64,000 nucleotides of DNA from Eunapius fragilis (lineage: Eukaryota; Porifera; Demospongiae; Spongillida; Spongillidae), in assembly GCA_963681505.1 (NCBI GenBank), contig OY811979.1:4072711-4136710 (forward strand), given 5' to 3'. Under the pieces are notes generated by a model that did not search any database, was not told the origin of the DNA, and saw nothing but the letters and a program-made list of their open reading frames with translations. Position numbers and translations under genes: made by a program. Below, one piece after another: positions 1 to 10,602 of this stretch (its first letter is position 1; the number at the start of each line of letters is the position of its first letter).

Positions 1-1575
1 AATTCAAATGCAGAAAACACTTCTTAAGGCATATTAGTGTTTTCAGATAATATGGGTGCACCTGACGCCAGTATCAAACGAATAGACACATCTCATCGTA
101 TGACCCCTTGCGCATCAACCGAAATTGATACCATTTTAAAGACAGCTAGATAATGACCCTTCCTAAGTGGTGAAAACGTATTTTTCCCTGCCTCTTAACA
201 TATGAAGAAAATGTTCAGCTTATAAAAAGTACCCATTTTTCAATGTGCGAAGGTAACTAGATGAGTAAATTACGATCTGTTCCAATAGCATCAATTCATA
301 GTACACTTACTCAACTACTATAGGAACACAGCAGAGTTCAAAATTGCAGTTAAACCAACACAAACGAGCTTCCTTTTTCGCACGGTGCGCACTTTCAATA
401 GACAAATCCAGTCGCAATTTTCATCGCTTTATTAGATCATCATTTTTTGGTACGCGTACGTTAAATGTTCAAGTACCTAGTATAAGCGTTGAAACAGACA
501 ACCACTTTGAAAGTATATAATGCCGTGAGTGCTACTGACAAAGAAAATGACATGAGGCATATCCCACTGTATCCCACATGGCACGACACATCAAGTATTA
601 TAAATCCACTGGGTTAGAGCAAGGATTAATCCTTGGTTCGAGCTACTAGCTGGTTCAAGTAGACAACATATTGTGTGCACGCATGATTTCTGAATGTTTG
701 GTCCATACTCTAGCAACCAGAAGTCCCAGAGCTGGTTTGACTTTTTTCGCGTATATATGGGTAAAACTGCACTTCTACGCATTCATTAGCAGCGGTGCAG
801 TCATGTCATGTATTGTCTTGCATAATCAGTGCACAATCTTTTAATTAATCGCAGACTATGACGGCATAATTGGATCACAATTTACCGCATGCATGCATGG
901 ATAATGCTCGTAACTAGTAAGAATAGCATGTGGAAATTGTAACTGAGCATTGTCCGAGGTTACCAGGCTGTCAATTGAGTCCTACATGAAACAGTCAACC
1001 ACTTCTAAAGTAATGCCGCGAGTGCTACTGACAATGAGAATGACATGAGGCATATCCTATGGGGCTCGACACATCAAGTATTATAAATCCACTGGGTTCG
1101 AGCAAGGATTGCAATGGAATCCTTGGTTCGAGCTACTAGTTGATTCAAGTAGACAACATACTGCATGTGTGCATGCATGATTTCTGAATGTTTGGACCTC
1201 CATATTCTAGCACGCAGAAGTCATTATTCATTTTTATCAACTGACTTTTCAATCCATGTATGTGTGGGCGCATCGCAGTAGTAGTAGTATCGTAGTGCCA
1301 CACCCTCTTGGCACGCTGTATTGTAAATGTACACTTTAAAAAGTTATTTTACCATTAAATCAGTTACATGTGCACGTGAGCAAATAGACGTCATGAATTA
1401 TTAATTATAGATGATATTTATAATATCTGCGTCATCTTTTAAATACAGCGTGCCGGGTTGAAATTAATTTTATTTGTCTTGATTTTAGTAAAAGGGTGCT
1501 TAATGTTTATTTCATGAAAAATGCATATTGTAATCAAATCAATTTTTAGAGTATATTAAACATCTTTGAATTTCA
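1..1575. repeat. Gene-free stretch with a direct duplication
   Basis: No gene is recognisable here. A block of about 220 bp at 491-712 is repeated in the same orientation at 989-1209 with scattered differences. Both copies carry the same phrases around GACATGAGGCATATCC and ATTTCTGAATGTTTGG. A short piece near 841-885 recurs near 3326-3366. These look like ordinary segmental or dispersed repeats. Confidence 0.6.
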
Positions 1576-1618
1576 ATGTGGAAAAAAAAAAACAAGATGA
1601 CTACGTATGTATGGGCCA

Positions 1619-2191
1619 TTACTGGATATGTGTACTTACAGTGCAATGCACTTCTGAGTAGGAACAGTGCTGGAGATGATACTTCAAACCACTCTTGGTC
1701 ACATATTCCTTGTCACATCCTTCAGAGGGACAGATTAACTTCTTACCAATATTGTGGACAACCATGTGTGTCTTCAGATCTTCTTTTCGACCAAATGCCT
1801 TCCCACATTCAGAACACTGATAGTTCTTTTCTTGTGTATGGATAGCCATGTGTGTCTTCAGGTGTCTCTTCATAGAGTTTCTAAACCCAAATGCCTTTCC
1901 ACATTCAGAACACTGATAGTTCTTTTCTTGCGTATGGACAACCATGTGTCTCTTCAGATCATATTCTTGACCAAATGCCTTCCCACATTCAGAACACTGA
2001 TAGTTCTTTTCTTGCGTATGGACAACCATGTGTCTCTTCAGATCACATTTTCGACCAAATGCCTTCCCACATTCAGAACAATTATAGTTCTTTTCTTTTG
2101 TATGTACAACCTGGTGTACTACCAGATGACTCTTGCGACCAAATGCTTTCCCACATTCGGAACACTGATGTCGTTTTTCAGCTGTGCTCAT
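1619..2191 (-). CDS. C2H2 zinc-finger protein, intronless, 6 fingers
   Basis: This 190-residue protein consists almost wholly of zinc fingers and is probably a nuclear DNA-binding regulator. Five fingers fit C-x2-C-x12-H-x3-H with the KAF core (CSECGKAFG). A sixth, C-terminal finger has a longer first loop (C-x4-C) and an H-x2-H-C ending. Linkers are TxEKNY rather than the usual TGEKPY. Finger 4 is odd: four extra residues give H-x3-H-x3-H, as if 12 bases had been duplicated. The start at 2191 is supported by the same MSTA-type N-terminus and upstream context in the paralogue at 16975. No KRAB, BTB or other effector domain is visible. A spliced upstream leader exon is possible. Target genes cannot be inferred. 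Confidence 0.85.
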   Translation of the reverse strand: MSTAEKRHQCSECGKAFGRKSHLVVHQVVHTKEKNYNCSECGKAFGRKCDLKRHMVVHTQEKNYQCSECGKAFGQEYDLKRHMVVHTQEKNYQCSECGKAFGFRNSMKRHLKTHMAIHTQEKNYQCSECGKAFGRKEDLKTHMVVHNIGKKLICPSEGCDKEYVTKSGLKYHLQHCSYSEVHCTVSTHIQ

Positions 2192-2230
2192 CTTCCTTAG
2201 CTACATTGTATGTACAACAATCAGGCATTA

Positions 2231-2350
2231 ATAAGTAAATAAAAAACCCTCTCCGCTATAAGAAAGTAGGGTATATATTTGAAGGTAATGGTGGTGTAGA
2301 AACAAGGGTCTGTAATAGTAAGGGAAAATGTCCTAGTTGTATATTTTTAT
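2231..2350. repeat. Single arm related to the palindromic MITE at 35893
   Basis: This stretch begins with AAGTAAATAAAAAA about 40 bp upstream of zinc-finger gene 1. It aligns by eye, with many substitutions, to one arm of the palindrome at 35893-36185. Both contain a GGGAAAATGT phrase followed by a TCCTA-type phrase. Only one arm is present, so it is a truncated or half copy. Confidence 0.45.
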
Positions 2351-2686
2351 ATGGCCCGTTTATAGCATATGTTCATGTGCTACAAACATCACGCCCTTCC
2401 ATGAAGTTTTTAATAGCTCTTTTCTGGTCTGGACGAGTCGTCACATAGCCCAGCTGTTGAGACGCCTGAATTATATCACATTGTCGAGCTCCAGGTTTGA
2501 CACAGCCACTGTTAATGAAATGCTATTACCAACCATATTGGAATGTATGTCCATAAATATTTGATATATGGATTGTAAACCCAGCAATGAATGTCATTAG
2601 TTACGTGCAGTCCGCGTTCTGCCGGAAGTGTTTGTTAGTTAGGGTTTATGGGTAGCTGTTTAGGAGCATGGTAAAAGTCTGTTACG

Positions 2687-3305
2687 AATACAAGCTCATA
2701 CATAGTACGACAAGCAGAACTAAAAACATCCCCATACACCACGATGTGTGAATTCCACTTTTCAGTCTTCTAATTCGCATGTAATAACGTGTTACAGTCC
2801 CACAAACAGCAGTGGGTATTACATAGCGCCGAAAACCCTACACGCTACGAGCTGCACACTACAGACATATGAAGTTGGCAAACTAAAAGCTTTCGTAGTG
2901 AAGTATCAGAAACTGCTTAGATGGTTCCTATGCGACTTACCGTACTCATTGTATAGTCCCACAAAGCCTAGCTGTGTATATAAGTCAATTATAACATGTT
3001 ACGCAAATTTTTAAACACAAGCTCATGCATAGTACGACAAGCTAAATGATACACTACACCATACACCACGATGTGTGCACTACACTTTTCAGTCTTTTAA
3101 TCTTACAGGCGTGCATATGAAAACGTGTTACAGTCGCACAAACAGTGGGCCTTATATAGCACCTAACACCATACATGCTAAGAACTGCACGCTACAGATA
3201 CATGTAAGTTAGTCAACCTCATAGCTTTCGCAGTGAAGTATCAGAAACTGCTTAGGTGGTTCCTATGCAACTTACCGTACTCACGGTACAGTTCCACAAA
3301 GCCAT
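2687..3305. repeat. Tandem duplication, unit about 325 bp
   Basis: Two adjacent diverged copies, about 2687-2965 and 3014-3300, share phrases such as ACCACGATGTGTG, GTGTTACAGTC and GTATCAGAAACTGCTTAG in the same order. No coding capacity is conserved between the copies. From 2351 to 2686 I see nothing recognisable. Confidence 0.65.
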
Positions 3306-3589
3306 CTAGCCGTCTATTTCTTTTAATTAATCACAGACTATGATGGCATAATTGGATCACAATCTACAAAAAAAGCGAAACGCGGATTGTATATCCCTAG
3401 AAACTCTCAAATAGAATAAAAAACTTTAACTTAGAAAATCGTGAAAAACCACGTTTCTTTAAGACATCCAATGCACAGATATTGTATACAGCATCACACT
3501 ACAAATAGAATCCCAAACACAAATGTTAAGAGCGGAAGCTGTAAGGGAACTAAGGCAGTGCGATTACGGGGATACATAGATGGTAAATT

Positions 3590-5135
3590 TTTTTAGCGTT
3601 TATTCTATGCAATAGTGTCTATTTGCATCCTAAAATGTGTACAGTGGTACACAAATTACTCCTTTCCTTTTGCTGCATTATATCTCATACCAGCAGTGGT
3701 CATTTTACACAACTTGTGAAAATCTATACCCCCTATGGTGGTGTTAACTTGTGGTTAAGTGTGTCATGAATATGCTGATTTTGGCTAATTGCAATAACAA
3801 CTCTTAATCCTGTTATCTATAGCACTGCAGAACACTGTAAAAGTTAGATATTAAAACAAACATGATGGGAACATTCTCAATAAGTCAAATTTTATCCACA
3901 TAGTTTGTTTTGTATGTACATCAAACAAATGCTGTTTCTTTTTGGTAATCACTTTTACAGTCATATGCTCTAATTTGTGTACGCCTGTACACATATTACA
4001 TTGCTTCACTATAGTAGTATACTGTTTTCAAATGAGTATTGAAAGTGATAGAGGGCATGATATAGTAACTATATAATATGAAATTATTCATGCAGTTGTA
4101 TCAGGAAAGTTTTGCAGTAAAATGTGTACAGGTGTACACAAATTAGTCCTATGTAGGAAAATGATGTTCATTGCAAAAGAATCATGCAAATTCAATCACT
4201 TGTGTATCAAAAAACAGCAACAATGCTAAATGATCATGTTAGTATCACTCCACCATCTCAGGGCAGACTGCAGCTTTAGGTTTTGAGGTTTTACTCCTTC
4301 ACTCCTACTTGCACTTCCTCTACCTCTACTTGCACTTCCTCTACCTCCACTTGCACTTCCTCTACCTCTACTTGCACTTCCTCTACCACTACTTGCACTT
4401 CCTCTACCTCTACTTGCACTTCCTCTACCTCTACTTGCACTTCCTCTACCTCTACTTGCACTTCCTCTACCTCTACTTGCACTTCCTCTACCTCTACTTG
4501 CACTTCCTCTACCTCTACTTGCACTTCCTCTACCTCTACTTGCACTTCCTCTGCTACTTCGAATTCCCTACCATGCCTCCACTACTCACGCTTTCACTAT
4601 TTGCACCTTCAGTGCTTGCGCCTCCACTATTCGCGCCTCCACCATTTGTGCCTCCACTATTCGAGCCTTCAGTGCTCGATCGTGCATGCCTTCTCTACTC
4701 GCGCCTCCACTATTCGCGCCTCCACCATTTATGCCTCCACTATTCGAGCTTTCAGTGCTCGTACCTCCCCTACTTGCGCCTACACTATTCGCGCTCCACC
4801 ATTTGCACCTCCACTATTCGAGCCTTCGTGCCTCCACTGTCAACACATCTTTTTGCTCTGCGTACACGTACACCTCAGTCGCATGCGCAGTTTTCTTTGT
4901 TTTTCTAATGTGGTTTATTTGTCAGATAACAATCAAATAATTTGAATTATTAGTGACCATCAATTAATTATCTGTTGTGTACTCATATATTGATTTTTGA
5001 ATGACAAATGTGATTACTTACAAAGATAAGGTAGGGTAAGTAATTTGTGCTCCCCTGTACACATATTACCCAATATGTGTACAGGTGTACACACGGATGC
5101 AAATAGACAATAGAATAAAATTGATAGTATAATTT
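3590..5135. repeat. Composite block bounded by inverted ends with GTGTACA palindromes
   Basis: The left end (about 3597-3660, containing GTCTATTTGCATCC then GTGTACAGTGGTACACAAATTA) recurs inverted at about 5040-5130. Extra copies of the GTGTACA-N-TGTACAC palindrome lie near 3975 and 4122. A direct repeat of TATCCCTAGAAAC plus an A-rich run occurs outside the block, near 3397 and 5249. The block encloses the minisatellites at 4297-4850. It may be a foldback element, but no target duplication was established. Confidence 0.4.
4297..4850. repeat. Two minisatellites: 21-bp pyrimidine array, then a 15/60-bp array
   Basis: From about 4297 to 4552 a 21-bp unit of the type ACTTGCACTTCCTCTACCTC repeats about 12 times, nearly perfectly. 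From about 4560 to 4850 related CCTCCACTATTCGCGC-type units of about 15 bp form a more diverged higher-order repeat. Every frame is open because the unit is a multiple of three, so the long predicted peptides (TCTSSTS repeats) are not evidence of a gene. Confidence 0.85.
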
Positions 5136-5419
5136 ATGCTTTTAAAGTGTAAGTGGCTTAACTGAAATGAGATTATAGTCAATTAAAGGAAAAGCTGTTC
5201 AGCATTGGGTAATAATCACGCAGTATGTAGAATAACACGCTCAGCTATTATCCCTAGAAACCTGCAAATAGAATAAAAAATAGAATAAAAATTTTCTAAT
5301 GTTGTACGAGTCGTAATGGATCACGTGAGAGGTTTCCAATCCATGTATCAAATATCTATGGTACGACCTGCATTCTGATTGTACGGTTGAAAATCGCCCG
5401 GGCAATTTTGTAGGCCGCT

Positions 5420-5495
5420 TCCCATATCACTTCTCGCGTAGCGCGCAGTGATGTAATCCATCCGCAGTTGCGAGTGTGGTCTGGGTACGAGACTA
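5420..5495. repeat. Truncated MITE of the TAGTCTCG family
   Basis: The right end reads GTCTGGGTACGAGACTA and finishes at 5495, the exact inverse of the TAGTCTCGTACCCAGAC terminus at 14107. The interior shares GTGATGTAATCCATCCGC with the MITE at 14107-14224. No matching left terminus is present, so this copy is truncated. Between 4860 and 5420 I see only AT-rich sequence. Confidence 0.65.
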
Positions 5496-5695
5496 CCCCG
5501 GGGCGGCTCCACCACCCCTGCCACACACCCGAATCGGGTTGGGTATCAAGCCTAAATCCAGGTATAGGCATGATACCCTACCTTCAACGAAGGTCGGGCT
5601 ACGCCCAACTGTCCCACCATAATAGATAACAGAATATATTCTATGCAAACATAGACGCAGACGTATAATCACCATGGCTATATTCAAAGGGGATT

Positions 5696-5696
<1 letters not shown>

Positions 5697-5727
<31 letters not shown>

Positions 5728-6070
5728 CGGGGGCACAAATCATAGTCACGATTAATATACTACCTATGCCATACACCCCCCCCCCCCCCCCCCCCCCCCC
5801 CCCCTGGATATGACTTACAGGGTGTTTTAATTAAAGCGCACCGACACGTGGTAGCTACTTATTAATTACTACATATGCGGTGTCACTTGACGCGTAGCGT
5901 GCAGTCAACGGAGGTGTGGCCTTTAATTAAGACACCCATAGTGTTTATAATAATAATATTGAGTGACAGTAGGGCTTGTTACCATGGCTCCCCAGCAGTG
6001 GATCATGGGGGGGATAAATGGCATAGGTAGTACATGTACCATATATTAATTGTGACTATGATTTGTGCCC
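5697..6070. repeat. G31/C29 tracts within a foldback structure
   Basis: A run of 31 G (5697-5727) and a run of 29 C (5776-5804) flank a spacer of about 48 bp. The spacer sequence (CACAAATCATAGTCAC through ACTACCTATGCC) recurs inverted at about 6010-6066, ending in a G run. The two halves could fold on each other, with the 118-bp MITE at 5820-5937 in the loop. Tract lengths may be imprecise in the assembly. Confidence 0.6.
5820..5937. repeat. 118-bp MITE with GGGTGT ends
   Basis: The termini GGGTGTTTTAATTAAAG and CTTTAATTAAGACACCC are near-perfect inverted repeats. The interior is short and has no coding capacity. A target duplication is not obvious. It lies inside the larger foldback block. 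Confidence 0.55.
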
Positions 6071-6187
6071 ATGTGACTACTTCTCCTCTGTGGCCCCACC
6101 CCCATGTGACTACCTCTCCTCTGTGGCCCCACCCCATATAAAATACGAAGGAATAAATAAATAACAGCACATGTACACACATAAAAG

Positions 6188-6318
6188 TGTTAGAACAATA
6201 GTGTAATTTTGTATTGATTTGACTAGCGCATGCGTGGTGCTTTTGATTGGAATCTTTTTTGGCGTGTTCTAGCTATTGTGTACGTTGGGGCGTTGGTTCG
6301 CGGCTTCGTTTCCTTACA
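6188..6318 (+). repeat. 5' LTR of the complete gypsy element
   Basis: Begins TGTTAGAACA and ends CCTTACA, giving the usual TG...CA ends. It is identical to 10603-10733. It should hold the promoter and the R region, but no clear TATA box was identified. Confidence 0.95.
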
Positions 6319-6323
6319 TTTAT

Positions 6324-6334
6324 TGGCGACGAGG
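6324..6334 (+). promoter_or_regulatory. tRNA primer-binding site
   Basis: TGGCGACGAGG lies 5 bp after the 5' LTR. TGG pairs with the CCA tail of a tRNA, and the following bases match the complement of the acceptor end of animal tRNA-Ser(GCU) as I recall it. The primer identity is therefore likely but was not checked against this genome. Confidence 0.75.
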
Positions 6335-6337
6335 GTC

Positions 6338-9300
6338 ATGGATGCAAACGCCATACGACAAGCAGTGCAACGTTTCAGGTTTGAGCGTTTTGATGTAGCG
6401 GTGGAAGAATTTGAATATTACATTCAACGTTTTGAGACCGAATTGGACCTTCACAATTTGCTTCAAGGCGATGCCACGGCTGATGCCCGTAGGAGTCTTC
6501 TGTTATCCCGAATTGGACCCGATGCTTTTAAGGTATTGGTCGACCATTTTAGACCGGATGCTGTCAACACGAAGACGTATGTCGTTTTAAAACGCACCCT
6601 GCAAACTCATTTCAAGAAGGACACTTGTGTGATTGCAGAAAGGGTGAAATTCACGCTACGTCACCGGAAAGAGGAGGAAACTGTAACACAGTTTTTGATT
6701 TCATTACGTGCGATTGCTGGGAAATGCGCTTTTGGCCAATCCTTAGATGAAAGGTTAAGAGATCAGTTGGTGATTGGCATAAGCAATGATTCATGGCAAC
6801 AGGAAATTTTTAGACTACATCCAACGAATGACGCTACACTTCAACAGGTTGAGCAGTCAGCATTAATAGTGGAGCAGGCTTTTACCCAACAGCAACAAAT
6901 ACGTGCTATGACAAAAAGTGAGCTTAAACAGGAGACAACCACCTGCAGGGTTAAGGCCAAACCAAATAAAAGGGGTACAGGTAAACAGAGATTTGAGCAA
7001 ACGAGGGATTTACATGTAGGGGTTGATTGTTTGAAGTGTGGGTTTCCCAGACACATGAAAGGTGAGTCATGCCCAGCGGCAAGCTCAAGCTGTCACACAT
7101 GTGGACTGGAAGGACATTTTGCTCGAGTTTGCATAAAGTCTGGAAAGGCTATTGTGAAAAAGGGGAAAGGAAAACAGGTAAATTCAGTTGAAACAGAAAC
7201 CAGGGAAGGGACACCTTCCAGTGGTGAAGAGGAATCAGGGGTCTTGAATACCATAATGGCTATCAAGTCAGTTTCGGCCAAAGTGGAAGTTCAGTTAAAC
7301 GGAAGACCTATAACCATGCTTTATGATCCGGGTGCATCAAGATCCATTATTAGTAAACGCATGTGGATTAAGATTGGGTCTCCACCCCTTAAACCTACAA
7401 GTTCATTGGTTGCTTACACCAATGTGACGGTGGACACATGTGGTGAGGCAGTAGTAGCAGTGAAACTGAAAGAGAAGGTGCAACACCTGGCTGTAGTGGT
7501 TGTTAGGAAACATGACTTTCCGCTTTTTGGATTGGATTGGTGCCTTAGTTTTGGGTTGGAATTACCATCCGTGGTGAGACTGGACAGTGTAAATCAGCTG
7601 GGTGAGCCACAAAAGCAATCTGAGATTGAATTGGAAGCTTTGATTAGTGAATATCAAGAGCTATTCGGTGATGACCTAGGTGTAATAAAAGGACATAAAG
7701 CGGTGGTACACTTAAAAAGCAACATTACTCCCAAGGTTTACTCAGCCCGGCCATTACCATTTGCAATGAAGGAGTCTGTGGAAATTGAGCTAAGACGGTT
7801 AGTGGACAAGAGTGTTATTGAACCAGTGGATACTCAAAGCCACCCTGTGGAATGGGCCTCGCCAATTGTGTGTGTGAGAAAAGCTTCTGGCGCCATTAGG
7901 ATTTGTGGTGACTTCAAGGCTACACTAAATCCATGCATATATGTTGACCCTCACCCACTGCCTAGATTTGAGGATCTTATGTCTAAAATCACAGGTAGTA
8001 AACATTTTACAAAGATTGATCTTTCTGAGGCTTATTTACAGATGGAAGTAGACGAACAGTCTCGAAAGTATTTTGTTATTGCAACGCACATTGGGTATTT
8101 TCAGTACAAGAGGTTACCTTTTGGAGTTAATTTTGCTCCAGCATATTTTCAAAAGACTATGGAAAAAATCCTGGAAGGAATACCTTATACAGCTATTTTC
8201 ATTGATGATATTCTTGTTGGCGGAAAATCAAAGGAAGAACATTTCAAGATCTTGCGTGATATTTTCCACAGATTAAGGCTATCAAACATACGAATCAGAA
8301 AGTCAAAATGTGCGTTCTTTCAAAAAGAAATTAGTTATCTGGGTCATCGTATTGATGAACAGGGGATTCATCCAACAGAGGAGCATCTTCAGGCTATAAA
8401 ATGCATGCCTACTCCTAGCAACAAAAAGGAGCTTCGGTCCTTTTTGGGGTCAGTGAATTATTATTCCCGGTTCATTCCTCATTTACAGGCTATGTGTGCT
8501 CCATTACACGACTTGGTTAAAGTGGAAACTAAGTGGGCATGGAAGGCGACACATGATCGGTTGTTCACAAAATTAAAGCACCTATTGACATCAAAAGACA
8601 CCCTGATACATTATAGTTTGGAGTTACCAGTGATTGTCACAACTGACGCAAGTGATTTGGGGGTTGGTGCTGTTTTGTCACACAAGTTCCCTGATGGTAC
8701 AGAAAAACCTGTAGCCTATGCTTCTAGGAGGCTGAGCAAGAGGGAGCAGCAGTATGCAGCCATAGACAAGGAAGCCTTGGCTATTGTGTTCGGAATCATT
8801 AAGTTTCATCAGTATGTATATGGTCGTCACTTTACTTTACAAACTGATCACAAACCATTGGAGCGGATTCTTGGGGCACACAGGGAAATTCCAAGAATGG
8901 TGGCAAATCGATTGCAGCGTTGGGCACTGACACTGAGTGCTTATGATTATGAACTGAAGGTGGTGCAAGGGAAGGAAAATGTTGTTGCTGACTTTTTGTC
9001 TAGGCTACCCTTGAGTTCCACCAATGCATCTGCTGCTGAAAGGGTAGGAGAGTCTGATGTGTTGTTGAATGTGCGTTTGGGAGACCTATCATTGACCAGG
9101 AAGGACTTGCAAAGAGAGTCTCAAAGGGATGAGGTTCTAAAGAGGGTTATAGCTTATGTGGATCGGGGATGGCCAGTGGACAGATCAAAGGTCTCACCTG
9201 AGTTTACCACATTTTGGGAGAAGAGGGAATCACTGTCATTTGAAAATGGTATTCTTCTTTGGAGTGGAAGAATTGTAGTCCCCTATTCACTGCGTAAACA

Positions 9301-10579
9301 GGTCCTAACACTCCTGCATGAGGGACATCCAGGAGTTTGGGCCATGAGAGCATTGGCACGGTTTTATGTTTGGTGGCCCCGTATTGACTCGGAAATCGAG
9401 GTATTTTTGAAAGGATGTTACTCTTGTCAAGAAAACAGACCGCGGGCACCAGAAACACTCCTCTATTCCTGGAATTCACCCTCTGAACCTTGGGCTCGGA
9501 TTCATATTGATTACGCTGGGCCGTTTGAGGGCATGTATTGGTTGGTTGTTGTGGATTCATATTCTAAATGGGTTGAGATTAAACGCAGTACATCTATGAC
9601 AGCTATAACTACAATCAAGCTACTGAGGGAGATATTTTGCCAACTGGGCATTCCAAAAGTTATTGTGTCTGACAATGGCCCTCAGTTTGTGTCTCAGGAA
9701 TTTCAAGATTTTTGTAACCAAAACTATATCACACACATCAAATCTACTCCATACCATCCTAAGACTAATGGCCTAGCTGAAAGAATGGTAAGAACTTTCA
9801 AAGAACGACTCAGGGCTGGAAAGAACAGCTCTGCTGATCTAGACTTACGTTTACAAAGATTCTTGCTGTCTTATCGTAACACACCACACAAATCCACAGG
9901 ACGCTCTCCAGCCGAGTTGCTAATGGGGCATCGGTTAAGATCCAAGCTGGATCTACTAAAGCCTGATGCAAATAGTTCTTCAGACAAGTCATCAGTAATG
10001 CAAAAACTGTATCATGATAACAAAGCACAACCACGTTGGTTTTTCCAGGATGAGGCGGTATGGGTTCAGAAACCATCTCAACAGGGCTACGTAGCTGGCA
10101 TTATCAAGAAGCGATATTCAGATTACTCATATCTGGTGGATATTAACGGGGTCGTTCGAAGGAAACATGCAGACCAATTGCGTGTACGACATAAGGAGCA
10201 GCCAGATGAGCCAGCAGATGAGCCAGTGATAGAGGAGCGTGACACTTTAATGCATTATACACACTTCAACCACAGTGATTGCAGTGATACACACCCACAA
10301 AGAGACATAGTAAACAACCCAGATTCTCCATCCCCAGTGATGGTCCCTTCAGAGGAGAATGAACCTGAGTTGCAGTCGGTGGTGTCATTGCCTCAGCAAG
10401 GTTCAGTTGCTCAAGAGGTAAATGAAACTGTGGGTGGATCAGAAACAAATGTGGCTCAGGATAAAACAGGAAATGGCGATACCTCTGTTGGGGGTCTGGT
10501 GTCCTCGAGACCAAGAAGGAATCGCAGACCACCTGCGCGTCCATATGACAAATATCTGCAGGATCCTAGGGCAAAATAA
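6338..10579 (+). CDS. Gag-Pol polyprotein of Ty3/gypsy retrotransposon
   Basis: A single 1413-residue frame carries gag and pol with no frameshift. Gag occupies roughly residues 1-230. Two CCHC zinc knuckles lie at 231-265; the first is a variant C-x2-C-x4-H-x5-C and the second is standard. The protease site at 330-332 reads DPG instead of the usual DTG or DSG. The reverse transcriptase active site is FIDD at 621-624. RNase H starts around 767. The integrase has an HHCC-like zinc region near 995-1035 and catalytic D1058, D1112 and E1148 with the expected 35-residue D-E spacing. The tail is acidic and I see no chromodomain. I chose the ATG at 6338 just after the primer-binding site; the frame stays open back to an ATG at 6230 inside the LTR. 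The stop is at 10577-10579. Confidence 0.93.
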   Translation: MDANAIRQAVQRFRFERFDVAVEEFEYYIQRFETELDLHNLLQGDATADARRSLLLSRIGPDAFKVLVDHFRPDAVNTKTYVVLKRTLQTHFKKDTCVIAERVKFTLRHRKEEETVTQFLISLRAIAGKCAFGQSLDERLRDQLVIGISNDSWQQEIFRLHPTNDATLQQVEQSALIVEQAFTQQQQIRAMTKSELKQETTTCRVKAKPNKRGTGKQRFEQTRDLHVGVDCLKCGFPRHMKGESCPAASSSCHTCGLEGHFARVCIKSGKAIVKKGKGKQVNSVETETREGTPSSGEEESGVLNTIMAIKSVSAKVEVQLNGRPITMLYDPGASRSIISKRMWIKIGSPPLKPTSSLVAYTNVTVDTCGEAVVAVKLKEKVQHLAVVVVRKHDFPLFGLDWCLSFGLELPSVVRLDSVNQLGEPQKQSEIELEALISEYQELFGDDLGVIKGHKAVVHLKSNITPKVYSARPLPFAMKESVEIELRRLVDKSVIEPVDTQSHPVEWASPIVCVRKASGAIRICGDFKATLNPCIYVDPHPLPRFEDLMSKITGSKHFTKIDLSEAYLQMEVDEQSRKYFVIATHIGYFQYKRLPFGVNFAPAYFQKTMEKILEGIPYTAIFIDDILVGGKSKEEHFKILRDIFHRLRLSNIRIRKSKCAFFQKEISYLGHRIDEQGIHPTEEHLQAIKCMPTPSNKKELRSFLGSVNYYSRFIPHLQAMCAPLHDLVKVETKWAWKATHDRLFTKLKHLLTSKDTLIHYSLELPVIVTTDASDLGVGAVLSHKFPDGTEKPVAYASRRLSKREQQYAAIDKEALAIVFGIIKFHQYVYGRHFTLQTDHKPLERILGAHREIPRMVANRLQRWALTLSAYDYELKVVQGKENVVADFLSRLPLSSTNASAAERVGESDVLLNVRLGDLSLTRKDLQRESQRDEVLKRVIAYVDRGWPVDRSKVSPEFTTFWEKRESLSFENGILLWSGRIVVPYSLRKQVLTLLHEGHPGVWAMRALARFYVWWPRIDSEIEVFLKGCYSCQENRPRAPETLLYSWNSPSEPWARIHIDYAGPFEGMYWLVVVDSYSKWVEIKRSTSMTAITTIKLLREIFCQLGIPKVIVSDNGPQFVSQEFQDFCNQNYITHIKSTPYHPKTNGLAERMVRTFKERLRAGKNSSADLDLRLQRFLLSYRNTPHKSTGRSPAELLMGHRLRSKLDLLKPDANSSSDKSSVMQKLYHDNKAQPRWFFQDEAVWVQKPSQQGYVAGIIKKRYSDYSYLVDINGVVRRKHADQLRVRHKEQPDEPADEPVIEERDTLMHYTHFNHSDCSDTHPQRDIVNNPDSPSPVMVPSEENEPELQSVVSLPQQGSVAQEVNETVGGSETNVAQDKTGNGDTSVGGLVSSRPRRNRRPPARPYDKYLQDPRAK

Positions 10580-10582
10580 CTG

Positions 10583-10598
10583 AAAAAAAAAAGGGGAA
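10583..10598 (+). promoter_or_regulatory. Polypurine tract
   Basis: A run of A followed by GGGGAA lies just upstream of the 3' LTR, where plus-strand DNA synthesis of an LTR element is primed. Confidence 0.85.
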
Positions 10599-10602
10599 CA
10601 AA

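Noticed and set aside
620..660. tRNA gene suggested by GGTTCGAGC
   Set aside because: No cloverleaf or second promoter box could be found around it. No tRNA, rRNA or other RNA gene was supported anywhere in the window.
4283..4945. Long open frames on both strands (serine/threonine/cysteine repeats)
   Set aside because: They are translations of a 21-bp minisatellite whose length is a multiple of three; all frames are open and no flanking exon signals exist.
6230..6340. Start of Gag at the LTR ATG
   Set aside because: The codon lies inside the LTR and upstream of the primer-binding site. The ATG at 6338 is the more likely start, although the upstream frame is reported as a finding.
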